DNA of 64,000 nt from positions 195,747,027-195,811,026 of the forward strand of contig NW_024609857.1 of NCBI RefSeq assembly GCF_016920785.2, read 5' to 3'. The notes below the pieces were generated by a model, which was not told where the DNA came from, searched no databases, and was given only the letters and a program-made list of their open reading frames with translations. Source of the DNA: Ixodes scapularis (Eukaryota; Arthropoda; Arachnida; Ixodida; Ixodidae). Shown here piece by piece: positions 1-11,765 of this stretch. The position numbers and the translations under genes are program-made. The stretch's first letter is position 1. Every line of letters starts with the position of its first letter.

Positions 1-1135
1 GGTCTGGGCTTTTTTTAGTGAGACCTTCAGCTGGAAGCCGATGACTCTCTGCATCGAAAATGACAGTTTAGAGTAAGGTAATTTATTTTTATCGTTGGCT
101 GTGTCTTAGACAGTGTAAACATTGTTTTCAGTACAACTCAGTACCTGAAACCATGAAGAGGCTAAACACTTCTGTGGCATATTATACGTGATTTGTTTTA
201 CAGGGGATTGACGTGAGCATGTGTCATTTCCGGACACGTATTTAAATCTCCGACGTTGACTAGGTCCTCCTTAAACACCGTAGCATAATCTCCATATCTT
301 GTATAGTTCCCCTGCTTCTTGAAATACTTTTACAGCTTTAAGCAATTTCTAATTACTTTTAGCAAGTTCAGCCCGTAAAGAAATGCAAACACCTTACTTT
401 TAGGGTGCTACTGACAACGTGCTACGGACATTGTGTGTCTGTGCATGTGGTGCACCTGCTCAGTCTTAAGAGCTGAACTACCTTACATCTCACGAATTCA
501 CGAGCAGCATTGCGAATACATTTATAAATATCTAGGTGAAACCGCTTAAAATGGTATTCTACAACCGACTGGAGAAAAATAAAAGCCTATCAATTATGCA
601 ACAAAAATCAGAACATAAAAGTATTGCAAGTTTGCTTCTGTTTTTTTTTTTTTTATAAATGTACCACACTGGAAGAGCATGCCAAATTATGTTAAACCTT
701 GTCTCCTGAGTGTCTTTTAAGACGTAAAATCTAGAAATAGAGCCAGACCATTCCTCGCGGCCACTATTTTTTTATGCGGCTAGACGTCAAAATAATCGAT
801 AAATACACCGAATTTTAAAATTCCGAAGTATCTAAGTTTAAGTGTTTGCTGCGCTGGTTCTAAACTTTTTAAGAGTTGTTACACTTTCACATTTCAATCA
901 AATCTCCTCGTTAGATCTCTCCAATTCATCGAGAAGCCACACGTCCACTGCAAAGGAGCATTCGCATAAATTTGGACGCACCTGTTGTGGTTTTTTTGTT
1001 TTTTGTTTTTTTTGTCTCAAAACCTCGTCCTATTGCGAAAACCAAACGGTACATAACTAACATAACGTCTTAAATTCAACAATAAAACTTTTTTTTTATT
1101 TATCAGACGTTCTTATGAACACCATGTTCAAACAT
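1..1135. other. Non-coding stretch, nothing recognised
   Basis: A+T-rich sequence with short homopolymer runs. The only open frame of note (842-1060, +) has no recognisable motif and runs through poly-T codons, so I do not call it a gene. Confidence 0.6.
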
Positions 1136-1166
1136 TTCACGCGTATCTACTCAAGATACGCGTGAA
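1136..1166. repeat. Perfect 12-bp stem hairpin
   Basis: The arms TTCACGCGTATC (1136-1147) and GATACGCGTGAA (1155-1166) are exact reverse complements around a 7-nt loop. No gene lies near it. It could be a relic of a foldback element or a chance palindrome. Confidence 0.7.
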
Positions 1167-1859
1167 CAGTAAGAACACGAGCTTACCTTTCTACTTCTAC
1201 ATACGGAATCCTGCCGCAGCCTCCTCGTGGTTAACAATCACTCTCGCCTGCAATTAAAAAGAAACAGAAATATTTGATCGAGATTGCAAAGTGATTGGTG
1301 GTCATACATATCCTTGAAAAAATATTCTGCACAAAACCTAGTACATTTCCAAGACTTAATTATATAGATTTACAGAAATAAGAATGCCTGAGTGCCCGAA
1401 TTGAATGATTTTATGTCATTTGGAAACTCTGGGCAACCGAAACTTCTCTTGCGGTATTAGGCGTATTTACGGAAAGAAGCACATGGACAACTCCTCGTGC
1501 GGGAGTCAGACTGAAGGCTGAAGTGAAGTGTCGTTTATTCTAACTATATTCGGACAAAAGAACGACGCCTCGAGTACGATAGTGCGAGACGCTAAGGTTA
1601 CCGCGGAGTTAAGAACAGATGTTTAGAGTCTGGGGCTGGCCCCATGCGGGCCGTGGGTTGTGGCAGTTCTCACGAGCGGGCAAGATATTAGAGCTCGCGT
1701 GTTGGGGAACTCCATAACAACTTTCACCAAACACTGCGTCGTTTTTCGGGAGGTCTTGAGATTTCTGCTGCTTCCTCATGTGCCATGTAGATATCTTAGT
1801 TTTGTTTACTTTATATAGTTCGATATTCTTAATGGCCCGTGAAATCTACATTTAGTGTG
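1167..1859. other. Non-coding stretch, possible LTR scrap
   Basis: No gene is visible. The segment around 1520-1720 is more G+C-rich and has the look of an old LTR or retroelement end, but no pair or target duplication was found. Confidence 0.4.
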
Positions 1860-2373
1860 ACATATCCGCTCAAGAAACTTCGGGTGAAATTTCGAAATGC
1901 TATACTGGTAAACTTGTGTGACAAACCGGCCAACCGTTGGAGAGAAATACCGACCTGCCGGTATAGTATATGCATTGAATGTTAGCTATTCGCAGACGAA
2001 ATGCCGGGTAAATTTTTGAAATGCGATACTTCTATACCTCTGTGTCACTGGTGCACAATAATGGTCACTTGTATAGAGATACCGTTGACGGTATGAAGAT
2101 ACGAGTCGCTTTCATGACTCGTTGCAGGCACCATCATGCTAGCGTTACCTGTATCCCTTAGCCGCGACCAGTGAACCCATGTCGCCGGCCGGCATTTGAT
2201 ACCGGGTGACCCGTGTTCATTACCGAGTGACCGGTATCCCACACCGGGTAACTCGTATCTATGTACTGGAAACCGTTATACGTACGGGGTGGCCGATACG
2301 GTTGTATCGGGGGCCATTATGAGCCTAAATAGACCAGTATAAAGTCGTCTAAATTTTTCTTTCAGTAGGAACA
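1860..2373. repeat. Degenerate palindromic array with about 22-bp period and a TIR-like end
   Basis: A 50-bp segment at about 1880-1935 recurs near 2003-2057 (period about 123 bp). From about 2060 to 2300 the sequence is a run of imperfect palindromes such as ATACCGTTGACGGTAT, with units near 22 bp around 2190-2260 that contain CGGGTGACCCGTGT. This closely resembles the core of the 22-bp array at 41087-41486. It ends near 2373 with TTTTTC...CAGTAGG, resembling the terminal inverted repeat of the element at 38749-41609. I read it as a decayed relative of that element. No target duplication or opposite end was found. Confidence 0.5.
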
Positions 2374-2499
2374 AGTTCGTTCTTATCTTTTTTTTAGTTG
2401 GAAACGGCGTGTGACGATCAATGTCTACAGACAACTTTCAGTAACGTTATAAAATCACTTTTAAACTCTATTTTTTATCTGGGATTCGCAGTCATTTGG

Positions 2500-2675
2500 C
2501 CATCTAAAGGGTTGAAGGGCTGAGGGGGCTGCAACGCTGAAGAGTCTGAAGGGCTGAAGGGGTTTGAAGGGCAGAGGGGTTTTAAGTGCTGAAGGAGTCT
2601 AAAGGAATTGCGGGTTTGATGGGCTGATACGGTGTGAAGGACTAAGGGGGTTCTATAACACATCAGGGCTGAAGC
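2500..2675. repeat. GGGCTGAAG-type minisatellite
   Basis: Imperfect tandem copies of a GGGCTGAAGG-like unit (about 18-27 bp spacing) with many substitutions. Open frames through it on the - strand are a by-product of the repeat. Confidence 0.7.
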
Positions 2676-3912
2676 GCTATTTTCAGTAAGGAAGGATTCC
2701 GATAGGGGGCGATTGTCTGTTATCTCTTCTAGAGTGACTGAAATGGCGAGCCAGATTATCGCCTTTTCTTTACTTTGGCCGCCATCTTCTCATTCGCTGG
2801 AAAGGGGTCACATGCGCCAAATAAACCAAAAACGGTTGCGGGTAAGCGGCCTTGTGGAGCGCCAAGTTTGGGGGAGACATTTTTTTCATTTTCTGTGTTC
2901 GCGATATATAGTTTGTACACCTAGGAGTGACGAGCAGAAACTCCTTGAACCTTAGTACGTTCTTTGTGCCCCTTAGTCATGTATAAGTCTGCTTTTTTAT
3001 CAAAGCAATCGCAGTTTTAGAGGGGCCTTAAACAAGCAGATGACGACAACGTGTGTGACTACCGGAAGAAAAGGTCATCGCAGGATTAAAATTTATTAAG
3101 GGCCGAACATATTTGTTGTTGAGTTCGCGAAGGGTATGTGATCTGACGAGCAAGACACTTAGTAACATCTTAAAAGGGAGCTCCGCCGATATTTTATAGT
3201 TTTTGATTTGACATATAATTGACATACTGCAGCACAACCTTTTCTCAACTGATAATTAAAATATTACATGAAAACAAAATATTTCCGGGGAGTATATAAT
3301 TTTTTTTTAAATTACGCCGGCCGTGTTAGTTTGAGAGGTGACTCTCTACTGGCTAAAGTGGAAAAGTAAGTACTTTTCTCTATCCTTGTATTTCAGCGGT
3401 GGGAGGGTGAAAGGATAACCTCGTGAAGCCGAGAAATGGGCTTCCGGGTCACCACCATTGGAGATTATTATGTCTCAGCTTCAAAGTTGAAAGTTTCTTT
3501 GCAATGCGTAGAAATCTATGCTCTGTGGTAGATCGGACGTACAGGACCGAGAAAGGCTTCTTTGCTTTTTACCTTTCTTTTTGCGGGGAAATATTCGCTC
3601 GCTGGTAGCGTTAGAGGAGAGCCACGTCAAGGTGCCTTTGAGCCAGCAGTATGCCAAGAGAACTGGTCTCACATGAAACAATCTTGCCTGTGCTGTGAAT
3701 ACTTTATAGCCGCATGCTGACAGTCGAGTATCCTTCTGCAGCTGTTGGTGCTTCAAAATTGGCACTTGTGGACTCAAGCAAGCTCTATACCCCTAAGACC
3801 TCCGTCCAAAGAGGACTACTAATAAAATTCCGAAAGAATAGCGAACATATTCTAGCACTAGTCGACATTTCAAGCAGTCACATCTGTTGTTCACAATGGC
3901 TCCAGTGAATTT
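2676..3912. other. Non-coding stretch, nothing recognised
   Basis: Short overlapping open frames occur on both strands (for example 3423-3608 + and 3481-3777 -). None shows a recognisable domain and they overlap antisense to each other, as expected by chance. Confidence 0.5.
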
Positions 3913-3913
3913 T

Positions 3914-6235
3914 TTATTTTTTTTTATTTATTTACAATTTACTCTAAGCCATTTGCAGGCCTAGGAGGGTGGGGCAATAGACGGTTAACTGTAGACAATT
4001 TACAACCATTATTGTTCATGTCGCAAAGCAATAAACCACAATATAAATTAGCACAGTGACAGAAGCGATCAACAAAGAGATGGCACCATAATCACTGCGG
4101 AACCATAATGATTAAATACAACACCGCAAGATGACTCATAAGCATTTTTAAAGTACAAACGAAAACTAAAAAAGTCTATGCTATGAACAATGAATTTTAG
4201 GGATTTGTGCGAGCGCAACACAGTTATAAATGTAAAGAACAGGCATCGGCAAATTGTTACTCTGTAGCGCATTCAACTACCTGAATTGGTAAAATGTTCC
4301 AGTCATCTACTGTTCTAAAAAATGGATATTTAAACACATTGGACGACGATCGAAAGGCCCGGATGTGGCGCGAATCGTTTGTTCTTCTGAAGTTTTTGAA
4401 CTGCGGGATCAATTACGTGGAAGGGTCGATACCAGTCTGCCTGTTCACAAAACAAAACAAAAGCTTTAGTCTAGATAGCTTACGTCAGGAACACAACGAC
4501 TCAATATTAAAAAATGCCAACGTTTGAAAAATAAAATGTAACCTTTTGTATCTGACATATATAAAATATAAACCCTGGTTTTGAATACGTTCAGTTTTAA
4601 AAGAGTTGAATTCTGTACACGGATCTCACACCGCTGTGGCGTATTCTAACACAGGTTTTATCAGAGTTTTGTATGACGCCAACCTTGTTGATACTGGTGC
4701 CAATTTAAGTTTTCTTCTTATAAAACAAAGTTTTTGAAAGGCAGATGAACATATAGTGTGTATGGGCAGACTCCAGCTAAAGCCAGTTGTAAGTGTTACA
4801 CCGAAGTACTTTACGTGGTTGACTCTGGAAACTAAAAAGCTATTAAAGACATAGTCATAAAATAGGTGACATTTCGTCTTAGCGAAGGTAATACAGGCGG
4901 TTTTTGGAAGATTAAGTTTCATTTGTCACTTTTCACACCAACCAGACACTACAGAAAGAGCGTTAGAGAGCATAGCTTGATCCTCAACATCTTCAACTTT
5001 AGAGTTCAAAACTCAGTCACTGCTGAAAATCTTGATTTTAATCCTTTGAATAATGTCCATAACAATATCATTTATATAGACCAGAAATAACAACGGGCCT
5101 AAAACTAATCCCTGGGGGACTCCAGAAAGAAACATCCAAATTTTGGAGAATGAGTACCGCCAATTTCAACATATTGCTTTCTGTTGCTTAAAGGGGTACT
5201 CCGTAGTTTTTGCATTGCTTCCCATTTGCTTGAAATTTTCGCATAACTCACCAACAAACATCGCTAAAATAGTATTCCAAATAGTAGGTCAAAATATTGT
5301 TTTCTTCGCGAGGTTTTTGAATTTACAGTTTGGTCCTCACCGAGTTTTGCAAACTGAAATTCTCTGCAGGCAACAGCGAAAACGTGACGTCAGTGGAAGG
5401 CGGAGTCCACTCCTTGGACTGTAGAATTTGTTCCCAACTCATTCGAAGCCGTTTCATGGTGTCAAAATGAATTCTCTAGAAGCTTGCTCCAGTATCAGCG
5501 CTCCAGCACAGAACAAGTAATTGGCATATTCTATTTTTAGACTGGTTGCTCGACTGGCAAGCCTGCCTGACATTGGCGTCACGGCACTGAAAAGTGCGGG
5601 TATATTTGGATTCTGCTTTTTGCATCATTTTCATTTGCCGATTTCACAATACCTATTATGAATTTCGCGATAATAAATAACATACCGGAAAGGGTAAAGG
5701 CCGGTAAGTCAGAAAATATAGGTAGTTGAGGTAGCTCAAAAAACCTGTTAACTTTGTTACTTTGTCAACTTTGTTAACTTTAGGTAAGACATTATTCAGT
5801 GTTTTAAATTATCGTGAACTCCGGCTGCTCTTTACTTTACAAGTAATGCGTCATAGTGCACAGCATCAAAGGCCTTTGAAAAATCGTTGAAGATCGAATC
5901 GGCCTGTTTTTTACCATTAATAACGCTGGCGAAATCATGCACAGACGAAACAAGCTTGGTAATTGTAGAGTGACCGCGTCGAAAACCATGCTGGGAGTAG
6001 CTGAAAAATTAATCGCTTTAGAGGTAATCGGTAATTTGCTTGTTCCCTGTGTGCTCGAGGAGCTTGGAAGATATGCATGTTAAGAATATTCGTCGGTAGT
6101 TTAAATGCAGAGTTTATCACCGGTCTTATCAACTGGTGCCATGTGCGCATGAAGCCAGTCACTCGGAACAATCTTATCCCGCAAGGAGGACTTAAATATG
6201 ACACATAAGAACGCCTAAATCTATTCGGCATACAT
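3914..6235 (-). mobile_element. Decayed jockey/CR1-like non-LTR retrotransposon
   Basis: Read on the - strand this is a broken reverse transcriptase of the jockey/CR1 type. Near 5880 the frame reads DFSKAFD (palm motif A). Near 5100-5150 it reads SGVPQGLVLGPLLFLVYIND (motif B onward). Around 4626-4922 a 98-residue open frame carries KYFGVTL and FIRRKLKLAPVSTRLASYKT, the usual segment after the polymerase. The catalytic -ADD motif and several other parts are lost to stops and frameshifts. The 3' end lies at 3914-3985 with an AATAAATAAA-type tail. The distance between motif A and motif B is about 550 bp too long, which points to a secondary insertion (separate entry). Non-functional; strand and family class are secure, the clade is not. 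Confidence 0.8.
5190..5740. mobile_element. Probable MITE inserted in the RT remnant
   Basis: The sequence between RT motif A and motif B of the surrounding retrotransposon is about 550 bp longer than expected. It begins with CTTAAAGGGGTACTCC, similar to the TTAAAGGGATACT end of the MITE at 47808. I could not identify the opposite inverted repeat, so the right boundary is approximate. Confidence 0.4.
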
Positions 6236-7904
6236 CTTCATAAGTGCGATATAAACATATATCAACACAATATAAACACTTTAGTAGGGTGGCCTAACCA
6301 ATTAGCTTCGGACAGTGGAAGTCGTCGCAGCCAGCTCGGGCCACTCTTGAAGTCCAAATCATGCGGCCAATCTGTCGAAAGCGAGACGTGAATCGTCTAA
6401 ACGAATATCGAGCGTTAGTTCACATTCTTTTCGACACACTGCTTTTTGTGTCCTGTGTTACACAGTTTTAGGAAGCAGGTGTTCAGTTTTAATACACAAT
6501 AGAGCCGTTGCCCGGCACGTTTGTCAAATAGTTGGCGTGCAATTTTGTTTTGGTTTGAAAATGTTAAAATATTTGTGAAGCTACGAAATACATTATCCTG
6601 TTTAGGGGAGGCGTGCAAATCTGCCGCTGATGGAATCTATACAAAACTAAAAATCAATTTTAAAAAATAATAAATAGAATTATCCCCCTCCCTATCTGCA
6701 CTAGTGGATGAGTGGTTGAATCTTACTGCAACAGTCAATAAAAAAATGTGCGTACGATTTTGTCTTTGGGCAACTTTTTGTTCACTTATTTTGAATTTTC
6801 AGTTTTATGACGCAAACCTGTACTTTACGCATGATTTCATTCTTAAAGAACTATCTCTTGTTTGAGGATGGATAGCGTGTTTGTATATTGCATACGACTG
6901 CCATTGCACCTTGATAAAGTTCGGCTGGGTGTTTGCGGACTCCATTTTATTTTCATTTCGGAACATGACGAGAACATGACGAGAATCAGAGTCCAATGTG
7001 TCAGGTCATAGCCCAGCACGTGCATGTTAGTTGGTTCGGAAGGCGAGCACAGCACGCGAAACACGCACGAACGCTGAAAATAGAACAGACTAGAAGCATT
7101 TTTTCGTATAGTTTATAGGCGTTTTACTAAATTACTTAAGCACGAAGAACCATATGCACGTTGCAAATTTCGTTACAGTGTTACACGTGATGGCATCGGC
7201 AACAGACACTTTCGTATAGAAAATCTAAAACAAATAACACGTGCATTCAGACAAGACGAACCTGTACAGCACATATTTCCGCATTCTAAGCATTCTCTGT
7301 GGTGCTTGGGTAATTTGTAATAAAATGTATCGCAAGATTCTTGGACATTTCTTTGCCAGCATAATTCCTTCCTTGTGATAAAAGAAGAACGTATTTATGC
7401 CAGCGATTTCAGGAAACTTGTGAACCGCGGCTTGAGCGAACTGAGCTGCAAAAACGATTTTCTCACAATCACAGTTGCCTTCTTTTTTTTTTTTTTTAGT
7501 GCAACACAAAGGTTGCATGTTGCGCAAATAAAAATTATTAAGGGGTATTTGCATGCATGCGATGCCTTTCCGGGAGTGATATGCGAGACGTCAGTGATCA
7601 GCGGAGCAAGTGGAACTCCCTCTGCGGCTCTAGCATTCACACGAACGGCGGGGAGCGAAAAGAGATGCCAGTGTTATTGCACGCATTTAGCGGTCACATT
7701 CTAGAAAACGGCGCGTTGCGAGCGCTGACGAAACTAGGAAAATTGAAGCGTGCATGAAACGGCGATACACGATTCTTGCAGCAGCGTTGTTGATGCAAAA
7801 GTTACTTATCTTGATAAGAGGAAACAACTTGTTGTCGTGAATTGAATTCATTCATCGCATGTAGATGTCACTTCAGAACTAACCCAAGGCTCCGTCTCCT
7901 TTTT
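6236..7904. other. Non-coding stretch, nothing recognised
   Basis: Several short open frames lie on both strands, including two antisense frames sharing a poly-T/poly-A tract near 7480. None is recognisable. A direct repeat of ATGACGAGAA occurs at about 6965-6984. Confidence 0.5.
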
Positions 7905-9187
7905 TTTTGAGTATACATAAATGATATTGCCAATGAAATTTCTTCGAGCATAAAGCTGTAGGCGGATGACTGTGCGTTGTTTGGAGATGTATAGTAAAAT
8001 TTTTCAAAGTGATCTAAATCAAATTTTAAAATGATGTCACAAATGGAAGATGGCATTGCATATATCTAGATGCATTCATATCAGATATTCCAGAAAACAC
8101 AAAATAGTGCCGTCGGTATTTTTTTTTTTTTTTGCTAATCATCCCGTACCTTGTAGCGTTTCTAGTTTTTGGTAAATTCTGACCATCAACCGTTTATTTG
8201 CTTAATTGTTGTCTTCAAAATTACATTGATTGCCCTCAAAATAAAATATCTAATCACACACAAGGAAATAGAAAAATTAAAAAAAAAATCAGTGCTGTTA
8301 TTTGTTGTTACAGCCGCAAACGAAACTATTGGCGAGCCTGATTCGTCCAAAATGCTTGAGTGCTTGAGCCGGGGAAAGCAGACAAGCTGCACTCATCGTG
8401 AACGGTTTGGGGACGGCTCATCCTTGACGAGCTTGGGGTGGAGGAGTTAAAACTTTGCACATAGGCATGACATCTAGGAGTGCGCGTAAGTGCTGATTTA
8501 GCATGGAACAGTCATGTTTCACTTCTTTGTTCCAAGGCTAGCAATATGTTGCACTTTTTGTGCCGGAAGTTTAGGCAAATTTCTCGCGGCTTGAAGGAAA
8601 CTTTTTTATTTTTCTTGTATACGACCACATTTTAGATTATGCTGACATCGTTTGGGATCCGCATACTCAAATATATATATATGTATAAATCAAATAGAGC
8701 AAGTTCAGAATCAAGCACTATGGTACGTATCGGACGCCTACAATTTCCGCAAAAGCACTTCAGTAATGAAAAAGTTACTGAATGAAAAACCCCACAACAT
8801 ACGTGAAAATGCCTGCGTCTGAAGATTTCCACGAAACGTTTACTACGGTAACACTGGTCTTTAAAAATCAAAATACATCCTAGCACCCTATTACATTTCT
8901 CATAAAATGAATAATAGTCAAAAGATTTGTCAAGTTTCTGCGAGAACTTATCTGCTGAAGTACTCATTTTTTCTCAAACTGACCATGACTGGAATGTGCT
9001 GCGCTTTTTATTGGTGCAGCTACCCTATGATTACTATTTTTTTAAATTTAATAATTCTGTTGCGAAGTTGTCACAATCGTTTGTTTAAATCTGTATTTTT
9101 GGTTTTTGTATGCTTTTATGCGGTCCTTGGTGTATGCCCCCATTTGTGATGCCCTTTGAACGATGCAGTTATGAAATAAATAAACGA
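7905..9187 (+). mobile_element. Decayed jockey/CR1-like non-LTR retrotransposon, 3' half
   Basis: On the + strand a broken reverse transcriptase can be followed. At 7911-7980 it reads YINDIANEISSSIKL, a stop, then ADDCALFGD, which is the catalytic FADD box with its first residue turned into a stop. At about 8635-8665 YADIVWDPHTQ matches the conserved segment that follows the thumb in this group. The 3' end lies near 9187, after GAAATAAATAAACG. The reading frame shifts several times and the 5' half is missing. It lies about 1.7 kb from the similar but opposite-strand element at 3914-6235. It is not functional. Confidence 0.75.
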
Positions 9188-9203
9188 AGAGGACGGACTG
9201 CTT

Positions 9204-9560
9204 TGTACTAAACGAAATGTGGTTTTTGAAGCCGAGGACACAAAAATAGAACGTGGAATTGATGAATATCAGACTCCTTCCAGTTCCTCGGACAACATGT
9301 GCAACAGCGCAAGCCATGGGAGCCACGATAAGTAAGGCAATTCCGATGCCACAGCCGGTATACCGCTGATAAAAATCTGTAAATTTCCCAGAAACGCGGA
9401 CCAAATACCGCTATTTGCGAAGAAATTCCCACGGCAAGGCCGGAACAGTTTGTACCACCCGAACAAAATGTTCCCATACCCCCTGGGATGTCCACGCCAG
9501 CGAAGCTCCGCACAACACCTGCCGTTGTTATCACGTGATCCGCATCCCAGGATGCAAAGG
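9204..9560 (-). pseudogene. Possible degraded membrane-transporter fragment
   Basis: Three overlapping - strand frames (9208-9534, 9269-9466 and 9048-9404) each hold pieces that could have been one hydrophobic protein before frameshifts. They include VVRSFAGVDIPGGMGTF, GISSQIAVFGP and GCGIGIALLIVAPMACAVAH. The order and glycine/hydrophobic pattern vaguely resemble the first helices of major-facilitator monocarboxylate transporters. This is a weak resemblance judged by eye. It may equally be chance. Confidence 0.25.
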
Positions 9561-9618
9561 GAGGGATTTCACGCCGGGTGAATGCACCTTTATAAACTTG
9601 AGATAACCCGAACGCCCC

Positions 9619-9812
9619 TCTTTGCTCGCTACTAAAGACAGGGACAGGTTAAGAGTTAAGGGGAGACTCCTCCCACACCTTTCCACTTTAGCAGAGCAAA
9701 CGCTGGAAAGGAAGTCGTCTGCTCTCCAGCGCTCGCTCTTCTAAATTGGAAAGAGGTGGGAGGAGCTTCCTAGAATTCTTAACTTGTCACCGACTATAGA
9801 CGCGAGCAAAAT
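9619..9812. mobile_element. Foldback (hairpin) element, about 86-bp arms
   Basis: The arms at about 9621-9706 and 9728-9812 are near reverse complements around a 20-bp centre. Both carry TTTGCTCGC at the outer end and a CTCCTCCCAC stretch in the middle. No coding capacity. No clear target duplication, although GAATGCACCT occurs on both sides (9580 and 9818). Confidence 0.75.
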
Positions 9813-10230
9813 GACGGCGAATGCACCTGCAGCACGCAATTATTCCCGCAACTGACGTCGCTTTTTTTTTTTTAAGGGGGGAGAATTTGGAGTTATACTA
9901 GGGAGAACTATGTTTAGATTTTTATAGCAATCAAAATATCACTTTTTAATTTACTAGAGTCAATCTGGGAGGACAAGATAACATTTGGGAATCAGGTTAA
10001 GCTACTAGCGTTCAGATGATGCCTTTGGAATCTCCCCTTTAACATTGTTAGTACTAACAAGATGCTACATAACGGTGTCTTTTTATGACACAAGCGGCGT
10101 TGAAAAATACCTACGCAGCAACGACAGGAGCAGATGACAACGTCGGAGCTGCCGAGGCGTTCTGCGTTTGGCTCTTTCTGCAAGCTCTTGAGTATTCCTT
10201 CCCGTAGTGACAGGTCGGCTTGTTCTACAG
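9813..10230. other. Intron or upstream sequence of the ligase gene
   Basis: No coding sequence recognised. The stretch ends in TTGTTCTACAG at 10220-10230, the splice acceptor for the exon at 10231. Confidence 0.6.
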
Positions 10231-10494
10231 GTGACCTCGCTTACTACGATGACAAGGGGCGAATCTACTTCGTGGAACGCGTGAAGGAGATGATCAAGTG
10301 CAAGGATAACCAAGTGGTTCCTGCGGAGCTGGAGGGGCTTCTCCTGGCTCGGCACGACGGCATCGCAGAGGCCTGCGTGGTCGGCCTGCCTCACGCCGAG
10401 TGGGGCCAGGTCCCCGCCGCCTTCGTCGTCCTCAAGGACAGCCACGCAGCTCCGGGGAAAGTCACGGAGCAGGACATCAAGGACATCATTGCAG
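10231..10494 (+). CDS. AMP-binding acyl-CoA/4-coumarate-CoA ligase-like enzyme, penultimate exon
   Basis: This exon encodes the start of the mobile C-terminal domain of an adenylate-forming enzyme (4-coumarate-CoA ligase / luciferase-like / long-chain acyl-CoA synthetase group). Such enzymes activate a carboxylic acid with ATP and pass it to CoA. The exon opens with GDLAYYDDKG, whose Asp is the ATP-ribose-binding residue of motif A7. It continues with IYFVERVKEMIKCKDNQVVP (motif A8 hinge), PAELEGLLLARHDGIAEACV and GLPHAEWGQVPAAFVV (A9). The acceptor is TTCTACAG and the donor is GCAG|GTCTGC. Both junctions are phase 1, and the frame joins exactly to the exon at 18416. The open frame continues past the donor to 10532, but that tail is intronic. 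Exons for the large N-terminal domain are not seen in the window and probably lie upstream of it. Confidence 0.9.
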
Positions 10495-10535
10495 GTCTGC
10501 TTTCTCACTTCCCTCGCGCGTTTAGCAAATAAGCC

Positions 10536-10563
10536 CAAAAGGCGTATTGAAATACGCCTTTTG
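10536..10563. repeat. 12-bp stem hairpin 42 nt into the intron
   Basis: CAAAAGGCGTAT and ATACGCCTTTTG are exact reverse complements around the loop TGAA. It sits close to the 5' splice site. A direct repeat TTTCATCACAATTTG follows at 10571-10603. No function can be assigned. Confidence 0.7.
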
Positions 10564-11139
10564 ACATATAGTTTCATCACAATTTGTTTCATCACAATTT
10601 GGCAGACGGCGAAGGCTATCTTGGTGAGTCAATATGCGCGTTGGAGAGAGGCATATGACAAGATTCTATCAGTGCTCGTCTGCACAGATTTGTCACACAC
10701 CTTCACTACGTCTTTCTGATTGGCTCAAGGGGGTTGTGGCCGTTGCCCTTTTCCAAGTTACAGTGAAACGAAGTATAGGCAGCCCGCACTTTTGAAAGAA
10801 GTCTATTGAAGAGACTGAAAGGAATGGCAGTCAACATTTTTCAACAAGACTTTTCTTCGGGCAAGGCGCGAACACAAATATGAGTCATCTTGTCCAGGTA
10901 ATTAGAAGAACTAAATAATTGAGCGACTAATACAATGCACTCTTGATGAAAAAAAAATATTGCTGCAATAAATCCTACGAAAGAGAAATATGTGCAGTTA
11001 ATCTTTTATTTGCGAGTTGCATTACATTTAACGAATTGATGATATGTGGGGTCTTATTTCTGGACCTTTAAAAAGTGGGGCTGAATTTTTTTTTTAAATT
11101 ATAGATTTTAGAATGATGGATTAGGCAACCATCTAAGAG

Positions 11140-11314
11140 AATGATAATTTCATTAAATGCAAAAGTGCAAGCGAACTGGACGAAAATGACGAAAATTATC
11201 CATGGAGAAGGGGAACAAGAGGGAAAAAGGGCAAGCACAAATCACCTAGCTCTGTTCGGAGATTTGTGTTTGTTCTTTGTCCCTCTGTTCCCCTTCTCCA
11301 GGGATTATTTTCGT
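11140..11314. mobile_element. Foldback element with about 58-bp arms and flanking 10-bp repeat
   Basis: The arms at 11186-11244 and 11260-11318 are close reverse complements (GGAGAAGGGGAACA in both) around a short loop. CATCTAAGAG occurs at 11130-11139 and 11315-11324, as expected of a target duplication, although the arms are not symmetric relative to it. It could be a MITE or a duplicated retroelement end. Confidence 0.6.
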
Positions 11315-11364
11315 CATCTAAGAGGAGTGTGATCATATGCATGGAGGTTACTGTGGACTATTTA

Positions 11365-11765
11365 TACCGAACGTATTTTCCGGGCTATAGTCCGCGGACT
11401 ATACATGTTTAAAAGTTGAAATTTCTGGCTGTGCGGACTATCTACGCGTGCGGACTATACAGGAATTATGTTTTTCAAGATCGTTTATTATGACAAGACG
11501 TGACGAATTTTGTGCACGAAAGTGTATGTTAATGATGATTTATGCACATTATAGGCTTTATTGTGAGCTAAAAAGCACACATTTGTAAACGTGTGCCGTC
11601 TATGAGAAGATTTTCGTGTCGACTAAGCACCCGGTGCGGACTATGCACCGGGTGCGGGCTATGCACCGGGTGCGGGCTACCTAAGCAAAATCTTTCATTT
11701 TTGACCCCAAATTTCCCCCTGCGGACTATACACCGGGTGCGGACTATAGTCCGGAAAATACGGTA
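11365..11765. mobile_element. Non-autonomous TIR element (CGTATTTTCCGG ends)
   Basis: The left end reads CGTATTTTCCGGGCTATAGT and the right end, reversed, CGTATTTTCCGGACTATAGT, giving inverted repeats of about 27 bp. Internally the motif GCACCGGGTGCGG recurs at about 11630-11680 and 11730. There is no transposase. Elements with this kind of terminus are widespread in animals, but I cannot name the superfamily from sequence alone. Confidence 0.75.

Noticed and set aside
7375..7704. 109-residue + frame and opposite 109- and 81-residue - frames
   Set aside because: They overlap antisense through a poly-T tract and show no domain.
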